A DNA stretch of 64,000 nucleotides, taken from Glaciecola sp. (GTDB lineage: Bacteria > Pseudomonadota > Gammaproteobacteria > Enterobacterales > Alteromonadaceae). Where the stretch lies: positions 62,001 to 126,000 of the forward strand of contig JAQWNF010000025.1 in NCBI GenBank assembly GCA_029246415.1. The letters are read 5' to 3'. A program made the position numbers and the translations under genes. This document shows positions 1-7,533 of the stretch, in pieces (within the stretch, counting starts at the first letter, position 1; the number at the start of each line of letters is the position of its first letter). A model generated the notes under the pieces. That model searched no databases, was not told the origin of the DNA, and saw only the letters and a program-made list of their open reading frames with translations.

Positions 1-917
1 CGAATAAAGGGTACATTTAACGACGTAAACGTCACCGGCTCGGTATTGCTAATCGAGTAATTGCGCTGCGTGGCGCTTTCGCTTAGCGTGATGGTAATAT
101 CGCCTTGTGCCGCGATACTGATTGCGGAGTCATAGCGGTCAGAAAACTCGATATGATTCAAATCCATAATACCGGTGATGGTTTTATTCGCGATCGAGGC
201 CTCGGTAATTTGCATCTCGACGTAACCCTGTACATAGGCATCTAAAATCGGTGATAAGCAATCTTCATACGTGACTCGCACAGTATCGCCGATGCTGACA
301 ATGCCATTGCTATCATTATCGTTATGTGCAATCGTTTCGAGTCCACCGTTGTAGCATACAACCCGATTATTGGTATCGCCTTCGACGATATTATTGATCC
401 CCGTACGAGCAAGCTCTGCCAGTTGTAAGTAGCTCTCTTTGGCACTTAACGTCGCAACGGAATACAACTCCCCAAAATCCTCAAACGTCACTTCACTGCT
501 GACATACACATCAAAGCCAATCATATCTGAGGCCACCCCATCTTTGGTCACCACCAAGCCAAAGGCGAGATATTCTTGTCCTTGACCAAAGACACTGGGC
601 GTCTCAAACGTTAAGGTGTTGCCATTGATTTGCATACTCACCGTTGGCCCACTGAGTTGTTGCCATGTATACGTCACACTACCTGAAGCGTTAGTTGAGC
701 CCGTTAGTGTCATGGCCGTTTTTTCCATTACATTTTGTGGCCCCACAATGTCTGCTGTGGGCGGCTGAACAGGCTGGGTCGTAGTAGGTGGTTGTGTTGG
801 TGTTGTCGGCGTGCCGCCACCTCCACCGCCGCCACAAGCAGTTACCATCAATAATGAAGTTAAACAGATCGTGGTGTAACGGAGAGGAAATGAGGTAATG
901 TTTGATGATAATAGCAT
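1..917 (-). CDS. Putative surface/periplasmic lipoprotein, N-terminal part (cut by window edge)
   Basis: The frame is open from an ATG at 917 down to base 1, giving about 305 residues without a stop, so the C-terminus lies outside the window. The N-terminus is a lipoprotein signal: a hydrophobic stretch (residues 17-27) ends in the lipobox V-T-A-C, with the lipidated Cys at residue 28. Seven glycines follow directly, then a Thr/Pro/Gln linker to about residue 52, then a PKD/Ig-like beta domain (residues 55-130, with a TYTWQQLSGP stretch typical of PKD-type repeats). The rest shows no family that I recognise. The residue after Cys28 is Gly, so outer-membrane sorting is expected by the +2 rule. 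It is separated from hemY by 105 bp and is probably its own unit. Function unknown; the lipoprotein call is strong. Confidence 0.8.
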   Translation of the reverse strand, partial: MLLSSNITSFPLRYTTICLTSLLMVTACGGGGGGGTPTTPTQPPTTTQPVQPPTADIVGPQNVMEKTAMTLTGSTNASGSVTYTWQQLSGPTVSMQINGNTLTFETPSVFGQGQEYLAFGLVVTKDGVASDMIGFDVYVSSEVTFEDFGELYSVATLSAKESYLQLAELARTGINNIVEGDTNNRVVCYNGGLETIAHNDNDSNGIVSIGDTVRVTYEDCLSPILDAYVQGYVEMQITEASIANKTITGIMDLNHIEFSDRYDSAISIAAQGDITITLSESATQRNYSISNTEPVTFTSLNVPFI

Positions 918-1022
918 AGTGTTTTCAATTTTAATTTCGAGTATTATTTTTTAACGTTATTCTAATTATTATTTTAGCTTTTTTGACTACAGCATTTAAA
1001 TCAAAGAACAGCAAGAACGTGG

Positions 1023-2186
1023 TTACCCAGCGCTCAAACCTTGTTTATATAATGCTAACGCTTCATCAGAATTAGCTTGTTGCGCTTTTATTTCAGCTAG
1101 TAACAAAATATCTTCTTGGCATTTATCCAATTCTAGTGCTTGTTGTAATGCTTTTTCAGCTAAGACTTCATCTCCAGAGTGAAAAGCCACATGAGCAAGT
1201 GTGGAATATAGCACTGCATTTTGTGCGTCTTTCTTGATCCATTTTTCAATCAATTTAATCGATGCAGTTGGTTTTGGTAGCTGCAAAGATTTAAACAAAG
1301 GCAATAATGCAGCATGAGGTCCTGATTTTTGTGCTGTGACTAGGGCTTTTTCTGCTTCTTGATGCATGCCTTGATCAATGAGCTGTTCGATGTAGGCTTT
1401 TTGATGTGCACTATCTTTTTTATAGCCACGCGGCAGTTTTTGCCATTCTTGGATCAGTTCATTGGCGCCAGATGTATTAACAATAGCAGCAAAATCTGCT
1501 TGTGACGCGAGTTCTGCCCAATGTGCATAACGTTCGCCTAATGGCTTTTTCCAACCGCGCTCTAAGCGTTCGCGGAGTGTATGCCATTCCCCTGCAGCGG
1601 CAAGTGCGCCAGCCCAGATCTCAATCACATTAGGTTTTTGTTTTTGTTGCAATGATAGTGATTCAATAATCGCTAACGCCTCTGGTCCATTATTTTGACC
1701 TATCTCAAAGCGTGCCATATTTAATTTAGCGGCTAATTCACTGCCTTTGATTGTTGATGCTTCTTGCCAATAGCCAAGTGCTTTGACGGTATTGCCTTGT
1801 TTGGCCTCCACATCAGCCAGTGCCAATAAGTTTAAGCCATCAAAGTTAGCATTGATTGTTTTACCTAAGTATTTTTGCGCCACGCTCAAATCACCTTCAG
1901 CTAATGCTTGCATGCCTGAAGTAAAGAAACGCTGGCGACGGCGTTCGCCCCATCCGCCGAGCCAATGACGTGACCCTGTCACTGCTCCAACAATGCGTTT
2001 AATTGTCCATTCGAGTACCAAAAAGCCAATGACCGCCACAAACACCATAATGCCTAAGCTGATGACACTCATCTCAATAGTCGTGTTTTTTAAAGCGATT
2101 AAGACATAGCCTTTTTCGCCCACTAAATTAGGGCCAGCGATTAATCCAACAACTAAAAATATCAGTAATAATATGACTCTGATCAT
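1023..2186 (-). CDS. hemY: HemY-family membrane TPR protein
   Basis: A 387-residue protein of the HemY_N family found at the end of gammaproteobacterial hemCDXY operons. Two hydrophobic segments lie at residues 3-20 and 40-62. A basic W-x-G-W-G-E-R-R-R-Q-R segment follows, then helical TPR-like repeats to the C-terminus (for example the A-L-x-x-A-L-E-L-D pattern near residue 350). It is an inner-membrane protein; its exact biochemical role is not settled and it is not the protoporphyrinogen oxidase of the same name in Gram-positives. It starts 2 bp after the hemX stop, so it is the last gene of the operon. Confidence 0.93.
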   Translation of the reverse strand: MIRVILLLIFLVVGLIAGPNLVGEKGYVLIALKNTTIEMSVISLGIMVFVAVIGFLVLEWTIKRIVGAVTGSRHWLGGWGERRRQRFFTSGMQALAEGDLSVAQKYLGKTINANFDGLNLLALADVEAKQGNTVKALGYWQEASTIKGSELAAKLNMARFEIGQNNGPEALAIIESLSLQQKQKPNVIEIWAGALAAAGEWHTLRERLERGWKKPLGERYAHWAELASQADFAAIVNTSGANELIQEWQKLPRGYKKDSAHQKAYIEQLIDQGMHQEAEKALVTAQKSGPHAALLPLFKSLQLPKPTASIKLIEKWIKKDAQNAVLYSTLAHVAFHSGDEVLAEKALQQALELDKCQEDILLLAEIKAQQANSDEALALYKQGLSAG

Positions 2187-2188
2187 GC

Positions 2189-3508
2189 TTAACGTCCTCC
2201 AGCAAAGAGGGTTTGGATACGTTGCTCGATGATCTCGCCAAGCGGTTGTTGTGCGTCTAGTTGAGCAGGTAACTCACGTGATGTGTCTAACATCACCAAC
2301 TCTTGAATCGAATTGATATACGTTTCAACACCCACATTATCTAGTTGATAGTGCGCAACAACAATATCAAGACCTTGTTGTAATGCTTGTTTATATAAAG
2401 TACTTTGGTCTTGCATTACGGCTTGTTGCGCATTTAAAAGTGCAAACTTCAATTGTTCACGAGCCAACCATTGTTGCTTGGCTGACATGAAGGGGGTCAC
2501 GGCTGCAGTGCGCTTTTCGACAGTCACAAAATCGCTAACAATCGCATTCCAGCTAGCCTTTAAATTTTCTTGCCAGTTACTAACATCATCACTGATTACA
2601 GCTTGTTGTGCCGGTGCTTCGGCATCGGGTAATTTCATGGTGTCCAGTGGTAATGAATCGACCTGAGCTATCAGCGCAGAAATAGATAAAGCAATAGACT
2701 CTGTCGCAACTTGGTTAACTTGTTGCAACGTTTGGATGTCTTTGGCTAATAATGCACGCACCGGTAACAGTGATGCATCCGATAAATCGCTAATGCGCAC
2801 ATCGGCAGATTTAAGCAGCATAATTGCGCTTTTAACATCGTTTTCGAGCCATAGTTTTTTACCCGCCAGCTTCACCAGATAATCGGCTTCAGCAAGTAAC
2901 CAATCAGAAGGACGACGACCCGTGACATCCGCAATACGCTTAGCTAAACCATCATTTTTCAGTTCATTTAACTGCAACCGTTGCGCTAAATCATCTAAGG
3001 TAATGACTTGTTTTGCAGAGGTTTCAGTTAACTCTAACAACAGTGTCTGTTGATCATTGGTCAAGGTTTGATTGCTTTTAAGCGCGTCATTTAATTGCGC
3101 TAATTGATTATTCACCTTAGACATTGATGACTCTAAAGCGGTGACTTGTGGGTTCGCTTTAATAGCGGTACTTTGCTGCTGCATCCAATACCAATATGCA
3201 GCTGCGGCAAGTAAGAGGATCAATAAAAAATTAACAATACTGACAAACCACACACCTTTATGACCATGAGGTTTAGCCTCTTGAGTAAAAGTAGGCGTTG
3301 CAACCGATTCGGCAACTGACTCTTGAGGTTGCTCAGTTGTCGTCTGCGAGACGTCCTCTTGGGAAGGTTCTGGCGAAGATGTTGAAGAAGACGTCGTGGA
3401 TTTCTCGATTACTGTCGCTTCAATAATATCATCGTGTTGATCAGCGCTCTGATTGGCGTCTTTTTTCGCATTGTTGTCCGTGTTATTGCCCGTCGCATCT
3501 GCTGCCAT
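2189..3508 (-). CDS. hemX: HemX-family inner-membrane protein (uroporphyrinogen-III C-methyltransferase-like annotation)
   Basis: A 439-residue member of the HemX family. Residues 1-80 are a low-complexity cytoplasmic tail rich in Asn, Asp, Thr, Ser, Glu and Gln. One membrane segment lies at about 86-108 (FVSIVNFLLILLLAAAAYWYW), followed by a coiled-coil region (110-180) and the conserved W-L-x-A-E-x-D-Y-L-x-x-L-A segment typical of the family near residue 205. The often-copied name uroporphyrinogen-III methyltransferase is not supported: no SAM-binding motif is visible. It sits 3 bp after hemD and 2 bp before hemY, so translation is probably coupled. Confidence 0.93.
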   Translation of the reverse strand: MAADATGNNTDNNAKKDANQSADQHDDIIEATVIEKSTTSSSTSSPEPSQEDVSQTTTEQPQESVAESVATPTFTQEAKPHGHKGVWFVSIVNFLLILLLAAAAYWYWMQQQSTAIKANPQVTALESSMSKVNNQLAQLNDALKSNQTLTNDQQTLLLELTETSAKQVITLDDLAQRLQLNELKNDGLAKRIADVTGRRPSDWLLAEADYLVKLAGKKLWLENDVKSAIMLLKSADVRISDLSDASLLPVRALLAKDIQTLQQVNQVATESIALSISALIAQVDSLPLDTMKLPDAEAPAQQAVISDDVSNWQENLKASWNAIVSDFVTVEKRTAAVTPFMSAKQQWLAREQLKFALLNAQQAVMQDQSTLYKQALQQGLDIVVAHYQLDNVGVETYINSIQELVMLDTSRELPAQLDAQQPLGEIIEQRIQTLFAGGR

Positions 3509-3511
3509 GCT

Positions 3512-4261
3512 CTACTCCATTAATTGTTGAATGCGCTGTATCAGCGCTGCGTCATCCGCACCTTGTGTTACTGTGATATTGTGATTGGGGACCCCCAGCG
3601 CTTGCGCACACTGTGCAATGCGAGGACTAACTACTAACCATTTTAGCTCACATAGCCAAGAATGTGGATAAACATCATAAGCTAATTGTAATTGTTCGTT
3701 ACTGGTTGCCACTACGCCATGTATATCGGCCAATTCCCACGCTTGTGTAGCAATTGGTGTGCTTAACGCACTGCGCTCATAGACCATGCATGATGAAACT
3801 TGAGCGCCGCGTTCGGTCATAATGTCGGAAAGTGTACTGCGCCCCCCTTCTCCTTTAATGATTAACGCACGCTTACCCGTCAGCTGTTGTAGTGTGGGTA
3901 ATTGTAAAATCCCTTCACTGGTCTGTTGTGTCGCAGGAGGGACAATCATTTGATGACTATTACACCAGAAAGGGTAATGTTCTGTCCATTGGGCTAAGGT
4001 CTGAAAGGTCGATTTTCCCACGGCGTAAATATAGGTATGATTAGATAAATCACCGATAAATGGCAAGGCCAGTTGTGCCGCCATTTGACTGGTAAAAATA
4101 ATCACATCGGTATGGGTAAAATCGTGTTGGTTAACAATTTCTTGAATGTTATCTTTGGGCAATACAGTTTGTAACGCCAAACCAACGGCGTCGATACCAG
4201 CCTGAGCAAACGCCTCTTGAGAGCGATGAATTTTATGCTCAGGTCGCAGTACCAACCACAT
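3512..4261 (-). CDS. hemD: Uroporphyrinogen-III synthase
   Basis: A 249-residue HemD protein that cyclises hydroxymethylbilane to uroporphyrinogen III with inversion of ring D. The family is poorly conserved, but the two-domain pattern is seen: an N-terminal P-x-x-I-x-x-x-V segment followed by D-V-I-I-F-T-S near residue 55, and a second domain with the A-L-I-I-K-G-E-G-G-R motif near 130 and V-x-Y-E-R near 155. Length is normal (about 246 in E. coli). It lies 3 bp after hemC and 3 bp before hemX, in the standard haem operon order. Confidence 0.93.
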   Translation of the reverse strand: MWLVLRPEHKIHRSQEAFAQAGIDAVGLALQTVLPKDNIQEIVNQHDFTHTDVIIFTSQMAAQLALPFIGDLSNHTYIYAVGKSTFQTLAQWTEHYPFWCNSHQMIVPPATQQTSEGILQLPTLQQLTGKRALIIKGEGGRSTLSDIMTERGAQVSSCMVYERSALSTPIATQAWELADIHGVVATSNEQLQLAYDVYPHSWLCELKWLVVSPRIAQCAQALGVPNHNITVTQGADDAALIQRIQQLME

Positions 4262-4264
4262 GGA

Positions 4265-5242
4265 TTATTGTCCTAACTCAACAGCAGCCAAAATCTCACC
4301 TGCTCCTTGATTGAGGAGTTGTTGAGCTATATCTTGCCCAAGAGAGATCGCCTGTTGGATCTGAGTGGTTTGGTCAGATGCTAATGTCACACTTGCATCT
4401 GCCTCTAATAAAAGTGAGCCATCGACTTTTGCCACTAAACCACTTAAATGTAATGTTTCAGTGCCGTTTGCCGCGCTAGCCAATGTCGCGTAACTGCCAA
4501 TCGGGACCTGACAGCCGCCTTGTAATTTGGCATTCATTGCTCGCTCAGCCATCACTCGTACTGTGGTTTCTGGACATGCTAAACATTGTAATAATGCAAT
4601 CAATGGCGCATTATCATTGCGGCATTCAATCCCCACTGCACCTTGTCCCACAGCAGGTAAACTGTCAACCGCTGGGATTTCTGCACGAATGCGCTGTGCC
4701 ATATCCAAACGTATTAATCCTGCACACGCTAAAATGATCGCATCGTACTCATCGGCATCGAGTTTAGCTAAGCGCGTATTGACATTGCCACGCAAATCTT
4801 TAATGGTTAAATCAGGTCGACGTGCGCGTAACTGCGCTTGGCGGCGTAATGAACTCGTACCCACGACAGCGCCTTGAGGTAATGCCTCTAACGAATCATA
4901 GGTATTGGATACAAACGCATCAAATGGGTTTTCACGAGGACAAATGACATGCAGACCAAAACCTTCAGGAAACTCTACAGGTACATCTTTCATCGAATGT
5001 ACCGCGATATCAGCACGCCCTTCTTGCATAGCGACTTCGAGCTCTTTGATAAACAACCCTTTACCCCCAATTTTTGCCAAAGGCGTGTCTAATATACGAT
5101 CGCCTTGCGTGCTCATCGGCACCAGATTGATTATTAGATCGGGATAATGCGTCTTAAGCTTGGCTTGAACATATTCAGCTTGCCACATGGCCAGGGCGCT
5201 TTTGCGGGTAGCGATATTTACGTGTGTAATGGGGGTTGTCAT
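4265..5242 (-). CDS. hemC: Hydroxymethylbilane synthase (porphobilinogen deaminase)
   Basis: A 325-residue enzyme that joins four porphobilinogen units into hydroxymethylbilane in the cytoplasm. Family marks are clear: N-terminal I-A-T-R-K-S-A-L-A-x-W-Q, G-D-x-x-x-x-x-x-L-x-x-I-G-G-K-G-L-F, the catalytic [25 protein letters not shown], and the dipyrromethane-cofactor cysteine in [10 protein letters not shown] near residue 245. It is the first gene of hemCDXY. In Enterobacteria hemC is divergent from cyaA; here cyaA is absent and a hydrolase gene lies upstream on the same strand. Confidence 0.97.
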   Translation of the reverse strand: MTTPITHVNIATRKSALAMWQAEYVQAKLKTHYPDLIINLVPMSTQGDRILDTPLAKIGGKGLFIKELEVAMQEGRADIAVHSMKDVPVEFPEGFGLHVICPRENPFDAFVSNTYDSLEALPQGAVVGTSSLRRQAQLRARRPDLTIKDLRGNVNTRLAKLDADEYDAIILACAGLIRLDMAQRIRAEIPAVDSLPAVGQGAVGIECRNDNAPLIALLQCLACPETTVRVMAERAMNAKLQGGCQVPIGSYATLASAANGTETLHLSGLVAKVDGSLLLEADASVTLASDQTTQIQQAISLGQDIAQQLLNQGAGEILAAVELGQ

Positions 5243-5279
5243 AAATCAAAAATTTCCATTTTGCGAATTCGTCGGTTTA

Positions 5280-5305
5280 CTAGCTAACTTTGTTTGGCTA
5301 GCTAG
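5280..5305 (-). terminator. Weak hairpin downstream of the hydrolase gene
   Basis: Arms CTAGCTA (5280-5286) and TAGCTAG (5299-5305) flank a 12-base loop and start directly after the hydrolase stop codon. On the minus strand the hairpin is followed by TAAACC rather than a T run, so it may be a weak or Rho-assisted terminator, or a regulatory hairpin ahead of hemC. No clear promoter was seen in the 64 bp before hemC. Confidence 0.3.
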
Positions 5306-5306
5306 C

Positions 5307-5978
5307 TTAAGGAGCCAACACTTTTTGTAACCATTGGCTAATGTGTCCAACTTCTTCAGGGCTCACATTATGCTCCATTGGATATTCATGCCATTTCGCA
5401 TTGTATCCAAGCTCGTTTACGCGAGCAAACGCCGCTTTACCCATAGTGATAGGGACGACATTATCATGTGTACCATGAGCAATAAATAATGGCACGATGC
5501 GTGAAATTTGCGAATGTTCAGCAGCGAGGGTTTCAGGTTGTGCCATATACGTAGATAAACACATAATGCCGGCTAAGGCTTCTGGATAACGTAGACCGAG
5601 ATGATAGGCAATCACTCCACCTTGAGAAAATCCAGCTAATACGATATCTCGTGGCGCAATGCCTGCATCGATTTCAGCTTGGATCAACGCACTGATTAGC
5701 TCAACAGATTCAAGTACACCATCAATGTCAGCACGAGAGTTAAAATCCATGCTTTTAATATCATACCAAGCACGCATTTCCATACCGTTGTTGATCGTTA
5801 CCGCGCGCACAGGAGCATGCGGAAAAATAAATTTAACGCCAAGGGCATCTGGGATCTGCAGGGCAGGGACGATTGGCGCAAAGCCATCACCCGAATCTCC
5901 TAATCCATGTAACCAAATAACGGTCGCTCGATGGAGGCCTTTGGCCTCTACTATTACACTAGGAATCAAATCACTCAT
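5307..5978 (-). CDS. Alpha/beta-hydrolase, carboxylesterase/phospholipase family (PF02230 type)
   Basis: A 223-residue cytoplasmic esterase of the Abhydrolase_2 family (carboxylesterase/lysophospholipase or acyl-protein thioesterase type). Visible features are the oxyanion segment V-I-W-L-H-G-L-G-D-S-G (residues 19-29), F-P-H-A-P near 53, the nucleophile elbow G-F-S-Q-G-G near 116-121, the acid in H-G-T-H-D-x-V-V near 173, and the catalytic His in M-E-H-N-V near 205. It starts 3 bp after the cyaY stop and is probably cotranscribed with it. Its natural substrate cannot be told from sequence. Confidence 0.9.
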   Translation of the reverse strand: MSDLIPSVIVEAKGLHRATVIWLHGLGDSGDGFAPIVPALQIPDALGVKFIFPHAPVRAVTINNGMEMRAWYDIKSMDFNSRADIDGVLESVELISALIQAEIDAGIAPRDIVLAGFSQGGVIAYHLGLRYPEALAGIMCLSTYMAQPETLAAEHSQISRIVPLFIAHGTHDNVVPITMGKAAFARVNELGYNAKWHEYPMEHNVSPEEVGHISQWLQKVLAP

Positions 5979-5981
5979 GGC

Positions 5982-6314
5982 TTAGCTAATTCCTAATACG
6001 ACAGGCTGCTCCGCTTGCACGCTCATGGCTTCATTTAAGAACGCCCAAAACTCACCTGCACCACGTTCATCAATCCACACACCATCTTCATAGTTGAAAT
6101 GATGACCATTAAATTTGGTCGCAACCCACAGTTGTAGTAAAGGTTCTTGTTTGTTTAGAACCATCTTTGTACCGTTTTCAAACGTTAAGGTCAAAATTCC
6201 TTCAGCGCTTTCTGTATCGATATCGACAGCGAAATCATCGAGTGCTTCTTCGATAGACAATAGTAGTTGGTCAACTAACTCGTGGTATTGGGTTTCAGTA
6301 ATTTGGGAGTTCAT
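5982..6314 (-). CDS. cyaY: Frataxin-like iron donor CyaY
   Basis: A 110-residue bacterial frataxin. It binds iron through an acidic helix and modulates IscS during Fe-S cluster assembly. The acidic N-terminal helix (S-I-E-E-A-L-D-D-F-A-V-D-I-D) and the conserved beta-sheet residues P-L-L-Q-L-W-V-A-T and the G-x-x-F-N-Y-E-D-G-V-W segment are all present. Length is typical (106 in E. coli). It is read away from gmk, across an intergenic region with a tandem 15-bp repeat. In E. coli cyaY sits between cyaA and lptM; here it keeps its neighbourhood with hemC but not with lptM-dapF. Confidence 0.95.
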   Translation of the reverse strand: MNSQITETQYHELVDQLLLSIEEALDDFAVDIDTESAEGILTLTFENGTKMVLNKQEPLLQLWVATKFNGHHFNYEDGVWIDERGAGEFWAFLNEAMSVQAEQPVVLGIS

Positions 6315-6335
6315 GCAAAAATCTACCTGTATTGT

Positions 6336-6365
6336 GTTTGCGAAAATAACGTTTGCGAAAATAAC
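6336..6365. repeat. Tandem 15-bp direct repeat in the cyaY-gmk divergent region
   Basis: GTTTGCGAAAATAAC occurs twice without a gap or mismatch (6336-6350 and 6351-6365). It lies 22 bp upstream of the cyaY start and about 80 bp upstream of the gmk start. It may be a slippage duplication or a pair of binding sites; nothing further can be decided from the sequence. Confidence 0.85.
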
Positions 6366-6443
6366 GGTTTAATATACTTTATGCTACCATTGTTTGCCTA
6401 AAGCAATCTATTGTTACGCGCAAAAGAACGAGGAAAATTTTTT

Positions 6444-7109
6444 ATGACGGATAAAACTAATTACAGTGCTGAATCGACCAACCAGCATTTGGGGCATTTA
6501 TTTGTTGTTTCTGCACCTTCTGGTGCGGGGAAATCAAGTTTGATTAAAGCCTTATTGGCAGCGCATAGCACTGACGAAAATCCGTTAAAAGTCTCTATTT
6601 CCCATACTACGCGCGCGCCTCGTCCGGGCGAAGTAAATGGCGAGCATTATCATTTTGTGACTCACGCTGAATTTGAAGCATTGATTGCACAAGGGGCGTT
6701 TTTTGAACATGCCAAAGTGTTTGATCATTATTACGGCACCTCACGAGTAGCGATTGAAAACACCTTAGAGCAAGGTGTTGATGTCTTTTTGGACATTGAC
6801 TGGCAGGGTGCAAGGCAAGTAAAAGCGCAATACCCAAATGCACAGTTAGTGTTTATTTTACCGCCGAGTATTACCGAGTTAGAGCAACGTTTGATTGGTC
6901 GAGGCCAAGATTCCGATGAGATTATCGCTCGCCGTATGCGTGACGCCAAAGCAGAAATGTCACATGCTAATGAGTTTGATTACCTATTAATCAATGATGA
7001 TTTTGCGCAAACTTTAGCAGCGTTTAATGCGATTGTGGTTGATAAAAGACAAACTCAAGCGCATCAGATGTTACGGCATGCTACATTACTCAATGAATTG
7101 CTAAAATAA
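6444..7109 (+). CDS. gmk: Guanylate kinase
   Basis: Phosphorylates GMP to GDP with ATP. The P-loop A-P-S-G-A-G-K-S-S is near residue 24, followed by the GMP-binding [11 protein letters not shown]-x-x-G and H-Y-H-F-V segments, and the D-I-D-W-Q-G-A motif. The ATG at 6444 is chosen because AGGA at 6431-6434 sits 9 bases ahead; an in-frame start at 6411 would add 11 residues without a good ribosome site. The product is 221 residues (207 in E. coli). It heads the gmk-rpoZ-spoT-ridA-recG series, so GTP-pool synthesis, omega subunit and (p)ppGpp metabolism are grouped. Confidence 0.96.
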   Translation: MTDKTNYSAESTNQHLGHLFVVSAPSGAGKSSLIKALLAAHSTDENPLKVSISHTTRAPRPGEVNGEHYHFVTHAEFEALIAQGAFFEHAKVFDHYYGTSRVAIENTLEQGVDVFLDIDWQGARQVKAQYPNAQLVFILPPSITELEQRLIGRGQDSDEIIARRMRDAKAEMSHANEFDYLLINDDFAQTLAAFNAIVVDKRQTQAHQMLRHATLLNELLK

Positions 7110-7185
7110 CCACTATCACTTATTGGGTAATTGATGTACAATCTGCGCCCATTTTTGATTATAAACCTCACTTTCGGAGAATGTC

Positions 7186-7455
7186 ATGGCTCGCGTAACT
7201 GTAGAAGATGCTGTTGAACAAATTGGTAACCGTTTTGATTTAGTGTTAGTTGCCGCAAAGCGTGCACGTCAAATCGCTACTGGTGGTAAAGATCCTTTGG
7301 TTGACATGGGTAATGATAAGCCAACTGTTGTGGCATTGCGTGAAATAGAACTAGGTTTAGTCACTGCTGATACTCTTGAAGCAGCTGAAATTGCTGATCA
7401 ACATCAGGCAGAGCGTGCTGAGTTTGCATCTGTTGCAAATATTCTAAGCGAATAG
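7186..7455 (+). CDS. rpoZ: RNA polymerase omega subunit
   Basis: An 89-residue omega subunit that chaperones beta-prime in RNA polymerase and contributes to a ppGpp site. Conserved parts are M-A-R-V-T-V-E-D-A, the [10 protein letters not shown]-x-R-A-R-Q helix, and D[10 protein letters not shown]. A GGAG ribosome site lies 6 bases before the ATG. The usual gmk-rpoZ-spoT order is kept. The 78-bp gap to spoT carries one arm of a long inverted repeat described separately. Confidence 0.97.
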   Translation: MARVTVEDAVEQIGNRFDLVLVAAKRARQIATGGKDPLVDMGNDKPTVVALREIELGLVTADTLEAAEIADQHQAERAEFASVANILSE

Positions 7456-7466
7456 CGCCAAACCAC

Positions 7467-7532
7467 TAGCATCACAAGGCATTGTCACGTATTCTATTTA
7501 TATATGTGTTAAACCAACCACTTGTGATGCTA
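7467..7532 (+). repeat. 12-bp perfect inverted repeat spanning the rpoZ-spoT gap
   Basis: TAGCATCACAAG at 7467-7478 is the exact reverse complement of CTTGTGATGCTA at 7521-7532, with a 42-base loop. The second arm ends one base before the GTG start of spoT at 7534, where the ribosome site should lie, and no good Shine-Dalgarno sequence is visible there. In RNA the stem would cover the spoT initiation region. Confidence 0.75.
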
Positions 7533-7533
7533 C

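Noticed and set aside
2189-3508. Calling HemX a uroporphyrinogen-III methyltransferase
   Set aside because: No SAM-binding motif is visible; the family name is a legacy annotation.
4527-4877. Forward open frame antisense to hemC
   Set aside because: It is a shadow of the strongly conserved hemC and shows no protein-like features.
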